NCBI RefSeq assembly: GCF_003994415.1
Contig: NZ_CP034689.1
Span: 6,138,001-6,202,000, forward strand
From: Achromobacter spanius
GTDB taxonomy: Bacteria; Pseudomonadota; Gammaproteobacteria; Burkholderiales; Burkholderiaceae_B
Direction of reading: 5' to 3'
DNA: 64,000 nucleotides
The notes under the pieces were generated by a model. That model saw only the letters and a program-made list of their open reading frames with translations. It had not been told where the DNA came from and searched no databases. The position numbers and the translations under genes are program-made. How positions within the stretch are numbered: the first letter of the stretch is position 1; every line of letters starts with the position of its first letter. Below are positions 44,457-52,794 of the stretch, in pieces.

Positions 44457-44866
44457 ACGAGGCACCACACCCGCGCCTTTCGGTTCCTCCTTTCGCCCTT
44501 TCCCTTCCCTTAGCCCTTTGCAGGGCCCTTACCCCTTAAGCATTTGCGCCTTTTGAGGGCACAGATTTGAGTGCCCGGCCTTTGGGTAGGCCCCTTCCCC
44601 TTGGAGGCATTTAGTTTCGTTTCTCACAACTCACGATACATTTGCGCGAATAATTATTGAAACCAGCTATGTCTGCCTTCACAGTCGGGACCTCTTGAGG
44701 GTCGTCTTCAGGCCAATAGCGGCGCGCGCATATCACGTACTGAGGCCAACAACAAGCGCCGACACGCCGTAACGTTTGGATTCTCTTTAATTCACCAAGT
44801 GCCAAATTTCGCATGTGAGGCGAAAGTTCAGCCGTCGGCATCCCTCGTTGCCGATCCGCTGGCTTA
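44457..44866. other. Non-coding divergent control region with hairpins (candidate oriT/promoters)
   Basis: No gene is supported between 44365 and 44913. The region contains a C+T-rich tract of repeated CCCTTT/CCCCTT motifs (about 44485-44605) and three small inverted repeats: GCCCT/AGGGC (44513-44517, 44522-44526), GGGCAC/GTGCCC (44557-44562, 44571-44576) and GGCC/GGCC (44577-44580, 44589-44592). An AT-rich part (44610-44680) follows. It lies between the relaxase operon and the virB operon, where divergent promoters and the transfer origin are often found. The oriT suggestion is inferred. Confidence 0.4.
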
Positions 44867-44898
44867 CCCGCTGGGCTCGCAGCCCGGCGGGGCTTTTT
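44867..44898 (+). terminator. Intrinsic terminator in the leader of the virB/pil operon
   Basis: CCCGCTGGGCT (44867-44877) pairs with AGCCCGGCGGG (44881-44891) with one T-G pair and a 3-base loop, followed by GCTTTTT. It ends 15 bases before the first start codon (44914). No gene lies upstream on this strand for which it could be the natural end, so it may act as an attenuator of the transfer operon. Confidence 0.7.
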
Positions 44899-44913
44899 CC
44901 TCCAAGGTGCGAC

Positions 44914-45522
44914 GTGCAGTTCCAAACCCGGTATCGATTCGCCGCCGCGATAGCGCTGTGGGCAATGCTCCCGTCGCACGCGCATGCCGACTGCATCGCC
45001 GCCGCAGCGGCCTATCACCGAATTGACGTTCAACTGCTGCAAGCAATAGTCATGCAGGAATCCTCCGGCCGAGCGGAGGCAGTGAACTGCGCCAATGCAA
45101 ACGCATCCTGCGACTACGGCCTAGCTCAGATCAACAGCGTCCATCTGGAACGCCTGCAACGCTTCGGCGTATCGAAGCAAGACCTCTTCAATCCATGCGT
45201 CTCAGCCTATGTCGGAGCTTGGATTCTCGCTGAGAACTTCGATCGCCTTGGCGTCACCTGGGACGCCGTGGGCGCCTACAACGCCTCAACGCCCGCCAAG
45301 CGCGCCGCATATGCAAACAAAATCCAGGCGAAGCTCAACGCAATTCGTGCCGGCACTCTTATCCCGGTTCGCGTCCCCTTTTCACCGCGAACACCGGCCG
45401 ACCAGCCGGCGGGCAGGTCTCCTGTCGCCGGAGCGGGCACAGCCCTCGCAATTGAGACAGCGGACCCTTCGCTGATCGCGGCAGGCCAGGCCTCCTCGCA
45501 GCGTTCGCAGGAGCAGCATTGA
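44914..45522 (+). CDS. virB1: Lytic transglycosylase (VirB1/PilT type)
   Basis: 202 residues from the GTG at 44914, with AAGGTG seven bases upstream; an in-frame ATG at 44815 lies before the terminator hairpin and is rejected. A signal peptide (about 1-25, LWAMLPSHAHA|D) is followed by an SLT domain: YHRIDVQLLQAIVMQESSGR with the catalytic Glu, then CDYGLAQINSVHLERL and AVGAYNAS. The enzyme opens the peptidoglycan for the channel; in R64-like systems the pilus has its own transglycosylase (PilT), and this single copy could serve both machines. The tail (about 155-202) is Pro/Ala-rich. Its stop overlaps the next start (TGATG). Confidence 0.88.
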   Translation: MQFQTRYRFAAAIALWAMLPSHAHADCIAAAAAYHRIDVQLLQAIVMQESSGRAEAVNCANANASCDYGLAQINSVHLERLQRFGVSKQDLFNPCVSAYVGAWILAENFDRLGVTWDAVGAYNASTPAKRAAYANKIQAKLNAIRAGTLIPVRVPFSPRTPADQPAGRSPVAGAGTALAIETADPSLIAAGQASSQRSQEQH

Positions 45523-46577
45523 TGGATGCGTCGACCACTTACGCGGAAGACATCCTGAGGCAACACCTCAGCGTGATTGAACCGTACCTCACCTCCAACG
45601 AAGTGAATGAGGTGATGGTGAACGCCGCTGACGACATATGGGTGGAAGAGCGCGGTGTCATGCGCAAGGTAGATGCGGGCCTTAGCGAGGAGCAAGTCGA
45701 CCGCGCAATTACGTTGATCGCGAGCAAGAACGGCAAGCCAAACTCCCCACTCCTAGACGCGCGCCTGCCCGGCCTTCGAATCGCTGCCGCGCGCAAGCCC
45801 ATCGCTCTGCGGGGCTCGATGCTCTGCGTTCGTCGTTTCGCCGCGAAGCGCATCTCTCTGGACAGCTACGTCGAAAGCGGTGCGTTCGACGTTGTCACGC
45901 AAGACCCACTCGAAACCGCCGCTGCCGACCAAGAACAAGCGTCCTTAAAAAGCGCCCTGCGTCATGGCGGCGCCGCGCTACGAGATTTTTTCCAGTGGAT
46001 CATCGAGCGGCGTCACAACATCGTCCTCAGCGGCTCTACCTCCGCCGGAAAGACAACACTTCTCAACGCTCTTTTGGACCTTGTTCCGAGCACAGACCGC
46101 GTCATCACGGTCGAGGACACGGCCGAGCTGCGCCTGGCCGTACCCAACCATGTTGGCCTTGAAGCCAACCAAGCGCTCGGGATCAGCGTGCGTGACCTGG
46201 TCAGGCTCAGCCTTCGATGCAGGCCGGACCGGATTGTGCTTGGCGAGGTCCGCGGCGCAGAAGCTTTCGATCTCCTGGACGCTCTGAATACGGGCCACCC
46301 AGGTAGCCAGGTATCCCTGCACGCCGACTCCAGTGCTATGGCCCTGGCCCGCTTGGAGTCGATGCTGAGAATGGCACCAGAAACCCAAAACTGGCCTCTG
46401 CAGGACCTTCGCAGACAGATCGCAGCCACGTTCAGATTCGTCGTTCATGCCCAGCGCGTCGGGTCATCCAGAGGCCCCCGCGAGATCAGGGAAATCTTGG
46501 GCGTCGACTCAAATGGGTTGTACCAAACCCGCTTGTTGTTTTCCAAAATCCAACTCCAGGACCAACACTATGATTAG
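45522..46577 (+). CDS. virB11: T4SS ATPase VirB11
   Basis: 351 residues from the ATG at 45522, with AGGAG upstream; a TTG one codon earlier is less likely. It has the N-terminal domain typical of the family (VNEVMVNAADDIWVEERGVM) and the RecA-like domain with Walker A GSTSAGKT (171-178), EDTAELRL, the Asp box SLRCRPDRIVLGEVRGAEAF and the His box TGHPGSQVSLHADS. The hexamer sits at the inner face of the VirB channel and drives pilus assembly and substrate transfer. It differs from the pilus ATPase PilQ, encoded later in the same operon. Confidence 0.92.
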   Translation: MDASTTYAEDILRQHLSVIEPYLTSNEVNEVMVNAADDIWVEERGVMRKVDAGLSEEQVDRAITLIASKNGKPNSPLLDARLPGLRIAAARKPIALRGSMLCVRRFAAKRISLDSYVESGAFDVVTQDPLETAAADQEQASLKSALRHGGAALRDFFQWIIERRHNIVLSGSTSAGKTTLLNALLDLVPSTDRVITVEDTAELRLAVPNHVGLEANQALGISVRDLVRLSLRCRPDRIVLGEVRGAEAFDLLDALNTGHPGSQVSLHADSSAMALARLESMLRMAPETQNWPLQDLRRQIAATFRFVVHAQRVGSSRGPREIREILGVDSNGLYQTRLLFSKIQLQDQHYD

Positions 46578-46941
46578 TCATCAATTGCACCAACTCCAGC
46601 AATGGATCCGTGGTCGTAGCCTCGCTACACGTACGGATAGGCTGCTCCTCGTAGCCTACGCGACGCTCGCGCTCCTCGCTCCAACCCCGGCTTTCGCACA
46701 GAGCATTTTTGGGGGCCGGCTTTGCTCCGGCTTCCAGGCGGTGGTTAACAACGAGCTGATCTCCGTTGTAGTGCTCGTCGCCTGCGTCGGCGCGATCTTG
46801 ATGTGGTTGCTCGATGATGGCCAATCGAAGGTGAAAGTTTTCGCTCTCCGCCTGGCTGGCGGCATCGCATCCATCTTCGGTATCGCCACGGTGGTCGCGC
46901 TCGTGTCCGGGCGAAACCTGATGTGCTCTATCGGCGTCTGA
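46570..46941 (+). CDS. virB2: VirB2/TrbC-type pilin
   Basis: 123 residues from the ATG at 46570, which overlaps the virB11 stop by 8 bases. A long leader ends in PTPAFAQ|SIF, a typical signal peptidase site, and the mature part has two hydrophobic segments (ISVVVLVACVGAILMWLL and LAGGIASIFGIATVVALVSG) split by a short basic loop (DDGQSKVKVF). This is the VirB2 layout. The mature pilin is about 80 residues and forms the conjugative pilus. A second pilus system, type IVb, follows in the same operon. Confidence 0.88.
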   Translation: MISHQLHQLQQWIRGRSLATRTDRLLLVAYATLALLAPTPAFAQSIFGGRLCSGFQAVVNNELISVVVLVACVGAILMWLLDDGQSKVKVFALRLAGGIASIFGIATVVALVSGRNLMCSIGV

Positions 46942-46948
46942 CGCAGCC

Positions 46949-47281
46949 ATGGACGAGCGAGATCCGATCGATGAACTTGAGGTGGAGGTCGATAAGGCCC
47001 TCATCGAGAAACGCCGCATTATTGGGCTCGATCGGCGGGCGGCGGCGGCATTCTTGCTTTTGGCGCCTATGGTCGTGCTCATAAGCCGCAGCCTATGGAT
47101 GGCCCTCATCGGCATCCCGATGTACCTAGGCATCCGGTACGTGATGCGCAAGGACCCGGACAAGATTGACGTGTACCAGGCATACAAGGCGCAACACGAC
47201 CACTACGTTCCCCGCGCCACACGCGCCCAGAAGCGCAACAAGCGCCCGTTCGGCTTTGGCAGAGATTTCCCATGCTACTGA
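46949..47281 (+). CDS. virB3: VirB3-like inner-membrane protein
   Basis: 110 residues. An acidic N-terminus (DERDPIDELEVEVDKALIEK) precedes a double hydrophobic stretch (AFLLLAPMVVLISRSLWMAL, then IGIPMYLG) and the VirB3-type YVMRKDPDKIDVYQAYKAQH end with a basic tail. VirB3 supports pilus assembly and works with VirB4. The gene overlaps virB4 by 10 bases. The acidic N-terminal extension is longer than in classical VirB3. Confidence 0.82.
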   Translation: MDERDPIDELEVEVDKALIEKRRIIGLDRRAAAAFLLLAPMVVLISRSLWMALIGIPMYLGIRYVMRKDPDKIDVYQAYKAQHDHYVPRATRAQKRNKRPFGFGRDFPCY

Positions 47282-49905
47282 CTGAGAAAAATGGCTACAC
47301 GCTCGACGCCGGCACACTAGGCGAGCTCGAATCAGCGCGCGTGAGAGGCTTGGCATCCACGGCAGAACTCCTCCCCTGGATGTTCCGCTACAACGAACAG
47401 ATCGTCGTCAACAAGGATTCCGCGTTGATGGCTTGCTTCGAGTACACGGGACCCGACACCGACAGTCAATCGGCGGCGCAGTTGCTGAGCCTCATGCACC
47501 AGGCTGAGCATGCATTCCAGGTCGCGAGCAGAAATCCGCTGACTTTCTGGTTTATCACGCACCGCCGACGGAGCGACCCGTATGCGCCCGCGGTCATGCC
47601 TGACCCCTACTCTCAGATCGTCGAAGACGAGCGCAGTAATGCGTTCAAGACCAAGTCGAACTACACGAATCGGCATTATCTCGCCATCGCCCTGAGCGCT
47701 TCTGCGGGTCTAGACCGCATCGCCGGCCGCTTCTTTCACGCGATGGCGCACGAGAAGGTAGGTCCCCTTCGTGCTGCGATCCACGCGCTGCGTGGAATTT
47801 GGTCTGACCAGGCAGACTTCGCATACACCTCCGTTGAGCTGGCGGCAGCCGTCAAAGACTTTGAGGAGCAACTGACTCGGATGCGGGCGAGCCTGCCTGC
47901 CCTTACGCTCACGCGACTCGTCGGGGATGAGCTCGGCGCATTCCTTGCATCCTGCGCCGCGCCTGCCGCGCCCCGTCGGAGTGCAGTAGCCATGGTGGAC
48001 TTCCTCGATGAGTCGATGTCCCACGGCGAAGTTATCCCCGCAGAGGACTACATCCTTTTCAAAGCTGAAGGCCGGAAGCGAATCGGTGTTGTCACCTCGA
48101 TACCCGCCGCGCACCAGTTTTATCCTTCCCGCATCCGCCCGCATGCACTGGATGACCTCCTCAAGGTTCCTGGTGAGCTGACGATCAGCCACGTTTATCG
48201 GATCCAAGACGCCAACGCCAGCGCGAAAATGATTGACCAGATGGGTTCGTACCATAGAACGAACGCGCTGGATCTGCGAGCGCTTGCTGCCGTTGCCGCA
48301 AACTCAGGCGATCCGAACTATGCACCGCGCGAAGACAGAGGACGAGTTGAAGCAGCGGACGAAGCGGAGGACCTGAAAAAGGGCGTTAGCCGCGGGAAGG
48401 CCTCCTATGGCCAATACACGCTGAGCATCACATCGCTATCCGCACCGTTCCAAAGCGACCTGGTTGAAGATTGGGACAGCGCTATGGACCAGGTCAGAAC
48501 AACGGCCGGAAAGGTCGGTGACGCCCTGATCGGCGCAAAGTTCTTGCCTCTGGTCGAAACACTGGGCGCAATTTCTAGTTGGACGGCCACAATCCCCGGC
48601 GCATGGCGCGACATCGCACGATGGGCACCGCTACGCGCCGCTGTCGTCGCTCGCGCTGTACCTCTTCGCACCGTCTCGCAAGGCTCAAAGGAAAATCGCC
48701 ATCTTTCGAACACGATGAAGCGGCCGTCTCCGGCCCTGGCTGGCCTGCCGACCGATTACGGCACGCCATACTTCTGGACCGGCTTCTATCACGATATCGG
48801 GCACACACTGGTGTCGGGGGAAACTGGCTTAGGGAAGACCACGATCGTCAACCTGGGCTGGACCCTCTTTCGGAAGTACCTCGGCTCCGACGTTTTCATC
48901 TTCGACCGAACCTTCTCAAGTCGTATCCCAATAATGATGCAAGGCGGCGTCTATTGCGATCCTGAAGACGCTAGCACCAATCGGCTGACGGTGAACCCCC
49001 TCTCACTTATTGGCGAAGTCCGGCACCTGAAGTTTGTCAAGGACTGGATCTGCACGCTCGCCGAGCGTCGCGGGTACCTCGCAACAAGCAACGACAGGGA
49101 AGAACTAGAAAAGGCGCTTCTGGCAACCCGCCAACTCCAGCGTAAGGACTGGAGGCTGCACGCAGTCTACGTGCAGCTCCCTGTCGGTTCCTTCCAGCAT
49201 GCTCTGGCAGAGTGGGTCGGCGATGCCTTGAATGCGCGTTGGTTCGACAACGGCTTGGACATCTTCGATGAAATCGCGGCTGGACGAGCTGCCGCTGTTC
49301 TCGGCATCGAGATGGGAAAGCTCCTGGCGCAGCCGGACGTCCTCATCCCATATCTCATCTATTGCTTCTATCGCATTCAAGATCGGATTGAAAGTCGCCG
49401 CAACTCTGGACTGATTGCCCCGACGTTCATCGGCCTGCCGGAGGTATGGGGTTTTCTGGAGGAGCCGATCTTTGCAAGGAAGCTGGCCGAGTGGATCGAT
49501 ACCCTCCGCAAGCTATTGGGCTGCGTCTGGATGGACGCCCAGTCGCCGGAGCGGTACATCAACTCGCCGATATATGCGTCGATTCGGGACAACGTCCCGA
49601 ACCGCATCATCCTGCCGTACCCGGCCGCCAAAACTTCGCCATCTCTGCGCAAGGCGTTTACGGAGCTCGGCCTAAATCCGCAACAAATCGACCAACTTGC
49701 CGAGGGCATTCCAAAGCAAGACTACTTTCTTACGCAGAAGGATGGCTTCATGCGGAAGGTTGCCTTGAAGTTGGATACACGCACACTGGCGGTCCTGCGG
49801 AGCGAACTGGACGCCCAAGCGCTGTTTGACCACTATCGCGCGTCCGACCGCGAGGACTGGCGCGACGCATACTTCCGAGAGGTGGTCCGTGCATCAAATC
49901 CGTAA
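47272..49905 (+). CDS. virB4: T4SS ATPase VirB4/TrbE
   Basis: 877 residues. The CagE/VirB4 N-terminal domain (about 20-430) is followed by the ATPase domain with Walker A GETGLGKT (516-523), a Walker B-type region near 720 (PTFIGLPEVWGFLEEPIFAR) and the C-terminal HDKxE-type switch segment. Note that Walker B reads TFIGLPEVW, where most VirB4 have an acidic pair (hhhhDE), so the Asp is replaced and the Glu retained. The protein energises pilin extraction and channel assembly at the inner membrane. It overlaps virB3 and trbM. Confidence 0.9.
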   Translation: MLLTEKNGYTLDAGTLGELESARVRGLASTAELLPWMFRYNEQIVVNKDSALMACFEYTGPDTDSQSAAQLLSLMHQAEHAFQVASRNPLTFWFITHRRRSDPYAPAVMPDPYSQIVEDERSNAFKTKSNYTNRHYLAIALSASAGLDRIAGRFFHAMAHEKVGPLRAAIHALRGIWSDQADFAYTSVELAAAVKDFEEQLTRMRASLPALTLTRLVGDELGAFLASCAAPAAPRRSAVAMVDFLDESMSHGEVIPAEDYILFKAEGRKRIGVVTSIPAAHQFYPSRIRPHALDDLLKVPGELTISHVYRIQDANASAKMIDQMGSYHRTNALDLRALAAVAANSGDPNYAPREDRGRVEAADEAEDLKKGVSRGKASYGQYTLSITSLSAPFQSDLVEDWDSAMDQVRTTAGKVGDALIGAKFLPLVETLGAISSWTATIPGAWRDIARWAPLRAAVVARAVPLRTVSQGSKENRHLSNTMKRPSPALAGLPTDYGTPYFWTGFYHDIGHTLVSGETGLGKTTIVNLGWTLFRKYLGSDVFIFDRTFSSRIPIMMQGGVYCDPEDASTNRLTVNPLSLIGEVRHLKFVKDWICTLAERRGYLATSNDREELEKALLATRQLQRKDWRLHAVYVQLPVGSFQHALAEWVGDALNARWFDNGLDIFDEIAAGRAAAVLGIEMGKLLAQPDVLIPYLIYCFYRIQDRIESRRNSGLIAPTFIGLPEVWGFLEEPIFARKLAEWIDTLRKLLGCVWMDAQSPERYINSPIYASIRDNVPNRIILPYPAAKTSPSLRKAFTELGLNPQQIDQLAEGIPKQDYFLTQKDGFMRKVALKLDTRTLAVLRSELDAQALFDHYRASDREDWRDAYFREVVRASNP

Positions 49906-50530
49906 ATCGACAGCCCGCGCGCTTCTGGCGCTGCTCCTTATTGTCGAAGCGCCTGCATTCTCGGCACCATTCCAGCTCCCCGACACTTCCGACTATGAAC
50001 CAGGTGGATCGGAGTGGGGATGCGGAGTGCTGCTATGTCTTGCCGGCATAAAGCCCCCTAGCCAATGCAGTGGCTACCTCAACCGGCTCTGGCGCGTCCT
50101 GAATGCAGTTCCGCCCGGACCGTTCCCTACGTGCGCAATGGCGGGCGCAAACAACTACGCAAAGAAGTCGCGCGAGCCATACGACCTTTGCCCGGCCGGC
50201 CACGAGCCAGCGCGGCGAGGTCAAGTGGTCGCTCAAGGGACGCCGACAGGCGAAACAAAGCGATTCAGGCCGAAATTCCGGCTTCAGGGGACCTATGCCA
50301 CTTCGGAGCCCGACAGCAATGAGAGTGGCTCGCCCGGTCAACGCGCATGCGTCAGCGGATACGTCGGCCACTACGAGGTCTGCGATAACTGCGGCCCGGG
50401 CGGAGACGCCGGTGGCGGTACGCCCACTACCGTGCACGTGTTCAGCAGCGTGGTGTGGCTGCCCTATAAGGGCCCGCGTGCCATCGACGTCATCATCGAC
50501 GGCGCGCTCTACAACCGTGTTCACTACTGA
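49889..50530 (+). CDS. trbM: TrbM-like exported protein
   Basis: 213 residues from the GTG at 49889 inside the end of virB4 (GAGAGGTGG upstream). A signal peptide (about 1-26, LLIVEAPAFSA|PF) is followed by a Cys-rich domain with CGVLLCLAGIKPPSQCSGYL and CPAGHEPARRG, and CDNCGPGG further on. The CLAG-x-C pattern is that of the TrbM family of IncP-type and related conjugation systems, exported proteins whose role is not well defined. The paired cysteines suggest disulfides in the periplasm. Confidence 0.75.
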   Translation: MHQIRKSTARALLALLLIVEAPAFSAPFQLPDTSDYEPGGSEWGCGVLLCLAGIKPPSQCSGYLNRLWRVLNAVPPGPFPTCAMAGANNYAKKSREPYDLCPAGHEPARRGQVVAQGTPTGETKRFRPKFRLQGTYATSEPDSNESGSPGQRACVSGYVGHYEVCDNCGPGGDAGGGTPTTVHVFSSVVWLPYKGPRAIDVIIDGALYNRVHY

Positions 50531-50539
50531 GGTACGACT

Positions 50540-51301
50540 ATGCACTCGCCCAAACGCAGGACCGTCATTCGCGCCCTTACGGCGATCGCCATGAGTTGCT
50601 TCGCCATTGCCCCCAAAGCGTCCGGCATTCCGACCTTCGACGGCGCCAACTTCGCGCAACAGCTTTTGAGCGTGATGAACCAAACCCAGCAGCTCACGCA
50701 GCAGACCACGATGGTTCAACAAAACCTGGCGAACTTACAACGGCTTGGCGGAAATGTGCTCAGCCTGGCTGACCAGGCGTATAGCGGTCAGGGAGTCTCC
50801 ATGCGCGACCTCGTTTCCAGTGTTTCCGATCTCTACCAAGCGGGCAAGCAGTTACAAGGGATGTACGACGCTGCGAGCGCCGAGATGAAGTCTCTCAACA
50901 TGACCCCTGAGCGTTGGGGTACGGCCTTCGTCCACTTGGCTCAGACCAAGGGCGGGGTGTACCGCAAACAGCTCGACCAGGACTTCGCGACCATGGAGGC
51001 CTTCGCGTCGCGTGCTGCAAATCTACGCCAGTTGTCCCGCCAGATTCCCGGCATTGAGGGCAACGTCCAAGGCCTGCAGCTCCTCAATCAGCAGTCCAGC
51101 GTCTTGGCCGGCGAACTCCTGGAGATGCGCAGTCTCATGCAGCGCCAGGTCGTGCTTGATCTCCAGGACCGCGCCACGAAAGAGGACCTCAACAAGCTTT
51201 CTGTTGAAGGCGCGCAACAGCGGTACGACGCGGTCACCAAAGAAGCCGCGAACAAGCGCTCCGCCATCGGAAAGATGAAAAGCCTCGAATTTGGCCTCTA
51301 G
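50540..51301 (+). CDS. virB5: VirB5/TrbJ-type pilus tip protein
   Basis: 253 residues. A signal peptide (about 1-29, FAIAPKASG) leads into a helical protein rich in Gln and Leu (LLSVMNQTQQLTQQTTMVQQ, LANLQRLGGNVLSLADQAYS), the pattern of TrbJ/VirB5. The C-terminal half continues with helices (LLEMRSLMQRQVVLDLQDRA) and a basic end. VirB5 is a minor pilus component that caps the fibre and contacts recipients. It lies between trbM and a small gene. Confidence 0.85.
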   Translation: MHSPKRRTVIRALTAIAMSCFAIAPKASGIPTFDGANFAQQLLSVMNQTQQLTQQTTMVQQNLANLQRLGGNVLSLADQAYSGQGVSMRDLVSSVSDLYQAGKQLQGMYDAASAEMKSLNMTPERWGTAFVHLAQTKGGVYRKQLDQDFATMEAFASRAANLRQLSRQIPGIEGNVQGLQLLNQQSSVLAGELLEMRSLMQRQVVLDLQDRATKEDLNKLSVEGAQQRYDAVTKEAANKRSAIGKMKSLEFGL

Positions 51302-51303
51302 AC

Positions 51304-51606
51304 ATGACAGGTAAGCCTCTCCGTCGAGTACTACTCGCCCTTTGCCGCAGCCGTCGCGAGCTCCGAATCGTATGCAAGGAGCGGCGCAGGTACAGGGTGG
51401 AGCTTGCTGCGCGTGGCCGACTTGAGCACAAGCCGCTACGCGCGGCAGCGAAGTCTCTGCGGCTGTCGTTGGCGATCGCCATCGTGCAGGTCGACAGCGC
51501 GTCCCCCAACGCGCTAGCCGGCTTTGTCGCAGTGATTTTCACATCCGCCGCCCTCTTCGCGCTTGATGCAGGTGCTCGCGCGCTCGGCTGGCATCTCGGA
51601 GGCTGA
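51304..51606 (+). CDS. Small basic protein with one membrane segment (unrecognised)
   Basis: 100 residues, starting two bases after virB5 and ending one base before the virB6 ATG, so it fits the operon exactly. The first 50 residues are very basic (SRRELRIVCKERRRYRVELA), followed by one hydrophobic segment near 66-90 (ALAGFVAVIFTSAALFALDA). No lipobox was found. In VirB/Trb operons a small gene here often encodes entry exclusion (Eex/TrbK), but those are usually lipoproteins, so the match is only by position. Confidence 0.6.
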   Translation: MTGKPLRRVLLALCRSRRELRIVCKERRRYRVELAARGRLEHKPLRAAAKSLRLSLAIAIVQVDSASPNALAGFVAVIFTSAALFALDAGARALGWHLGG

Positions 51607-51607
51607 C

Positions 51608-52627
51608 ATGGACGTCGCAGCCCTATTCAATCAGGCGTTCTCGGCCGTCAACACGGCCGGCTTTGCCCTGGCCGACATTTTTAAAGAGGAGGGGCTGATC
51701 CTCCTATCCGTTGGAGCCTCGGGTACGGCTCTCTGGCTTCTGCTCCGTGATTATTTCCTCGCCAGCGACACCGTCAAGTTCCTCGTCAGCCTCTTCAATC
51801 TGATCCTGAGGATGGGTGTGGTTTTGGTGATCGTGCAGAGCATGAATGGCGTTCCGCGAGATATGTTCGTTACCGCGACCAAGGAAGCGTCGACCAAGAT
51901 TACTCAGGGCTCGGCAAATCCGGTCGAGATTCTCAAGTTGACGATGGACACCATCTCGCTCATCGCCGATGGCAAGCGCAAGGAATCGGAAAAGTCCCTC
52001 TACTGCAAGATGCATGGAGGGTGGTCACTGAATCCTCTGGACTGGATCATCGACTCACGCCCCGCCGAATGCGTCAACAAAGATCAGATTGGGTTCTTCG
52101 AGATTCTCAAGAACTTGCCCCTCATCCTTGTGATCTTTTTATGCCAAATCTTGGCAATCATCGCGATGGTGCTGATGTCGATCGCGTTCATTGTCGTCTT
52201 GCAGATGTCCTATGTCATGCTGCAGCTCGGTCTCGCCCTCGGGCCGCTGCTAGTCGGCCTATCGATCATCCCCGCTGTTTCCTTCTTGTTCGACGGCTGG
52301 TTGCGATTCATGATCGCTGCCTCGCTGCAGCAGCTTGTCGCGTGGTTTGTCGCTGTGCTCATAACGAAGGGTGTTGTCCCGACACTGGTCAGCTTTTACG
52401 ACAAGATCGACAGCCGGAAGGAGGCGGATCTCTACTTCGCGTCCAATGAAATTGCGATGATCGCGATCGCCCTTTTAGGATTCATCGCTGCATACATGAT
52501 GTGGCAAGTACCAGGCCTTGCACAGGCGCTCGTTGCGGGGGGCAGCGCAAACGCGCAAAGTTTCGGACGAGGGATGGTGGGCCGCGGCATGGCCGCAAAA
52601 ATCTTGCGCAGCGGAGGCAAGCGATGA
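51608..52627 (+). CDS. virB6: T4SS inner-membrane protein VirB6/TrbL
   Basis: 339 residues from the ATG at 51608. Multiple hydrophobic segments: EGLILLSVGASGTALWLLLR, FLVSLFNLILRMGVVLVIVQ, LPLILVIFLCQILAIIAMVL with its continuation, LQLGLALGPLLVGLSIIPAV and IAMIAIALLGFIAAYMMWQV. The layout (periplasmic loop with Cys pair, C-terminal Gly/Ser/Ala-rich tail) is that of VirB6/TrbL, part of the inner-membrane path for DNA. The stop at 52625-52627 is five bases from the end of a gene on the other strand. Confidence 0.9.
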   Translation: MDVAALFNQAFSAVNTAGFALADIFKEEGLILLSVGASGTALWLLLRDYFLASDTVKFLVSLFNLILRMGVVLVIVQSMNGVPRDMFVTATKEASTKITQGSANPVEILKLTMDTISLIADGKRKESEKSLYCKMHGGWSLNPLDWIIDSRPAECVNKDQIGFFEILKNLPLILVIFLCQILAIIAMVLMSIAFIVVLQMSYVMLQLGLALGPLLVGLSIIPAVSFLFDGWLRFMIAASLQQLVAWFVAVLITKGVVPTLVSFYDKIDSRKEADLYFASNEIAMIAIALLGFIAAYMMWQVPGLAQALVAGGSANAQSFGRGMVGRGMAAKILRSGGKR

Positions 52628-52632
52628 CCTCC

Positions 52633-52794
52633 TCAACCCTCGCGCACTTCCCGCGCCCACTCCTCTTCCCATTCTTTGTCGAAGCGGTCAGCGTAGCTCT
52701 CGCCGACACCGTCGTCGCGACCCGCCGCAGCGAAGCCCTTCAGAAAAGCGCGCGCCAAGATCGCAAGCGCGGCGAATCCCAACAGTCCGCTCAT
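52633..52794 (-). CDS. Small acidic protein, antisense to the virB operon
   Basis: 53 residues on the minus strand: MSGLLGFAALAILARAFLKG, then a charged part rich in Glu, Trp and Arg (FDKEWEEEWAREVREG). It starts with the ATGA overlap of the preceding minus-strand stop, so the two genes are translationally coupled. An N-terminal hydrophobic helix suggests membrane association. A longer plus-strand frame covers the same bases but has no recognisable features. Not a known family; a function in regulation or exclusion is open. Confidence 0.5.
   Translation of the reverse strand: MSGLLGFAALAILARAFLKGFAAAGRDDGVGESYADRFDKEWEEEWAREVREG

Noticed and set aside
44815..44913. N-terminal extension of the transglycosylase gene to the ATG at 44815
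   Set aside because: It would translate through the terminator hairpin and hide the signal peptide; the GTG at 44914 has a well-placed ribosome-binding site.
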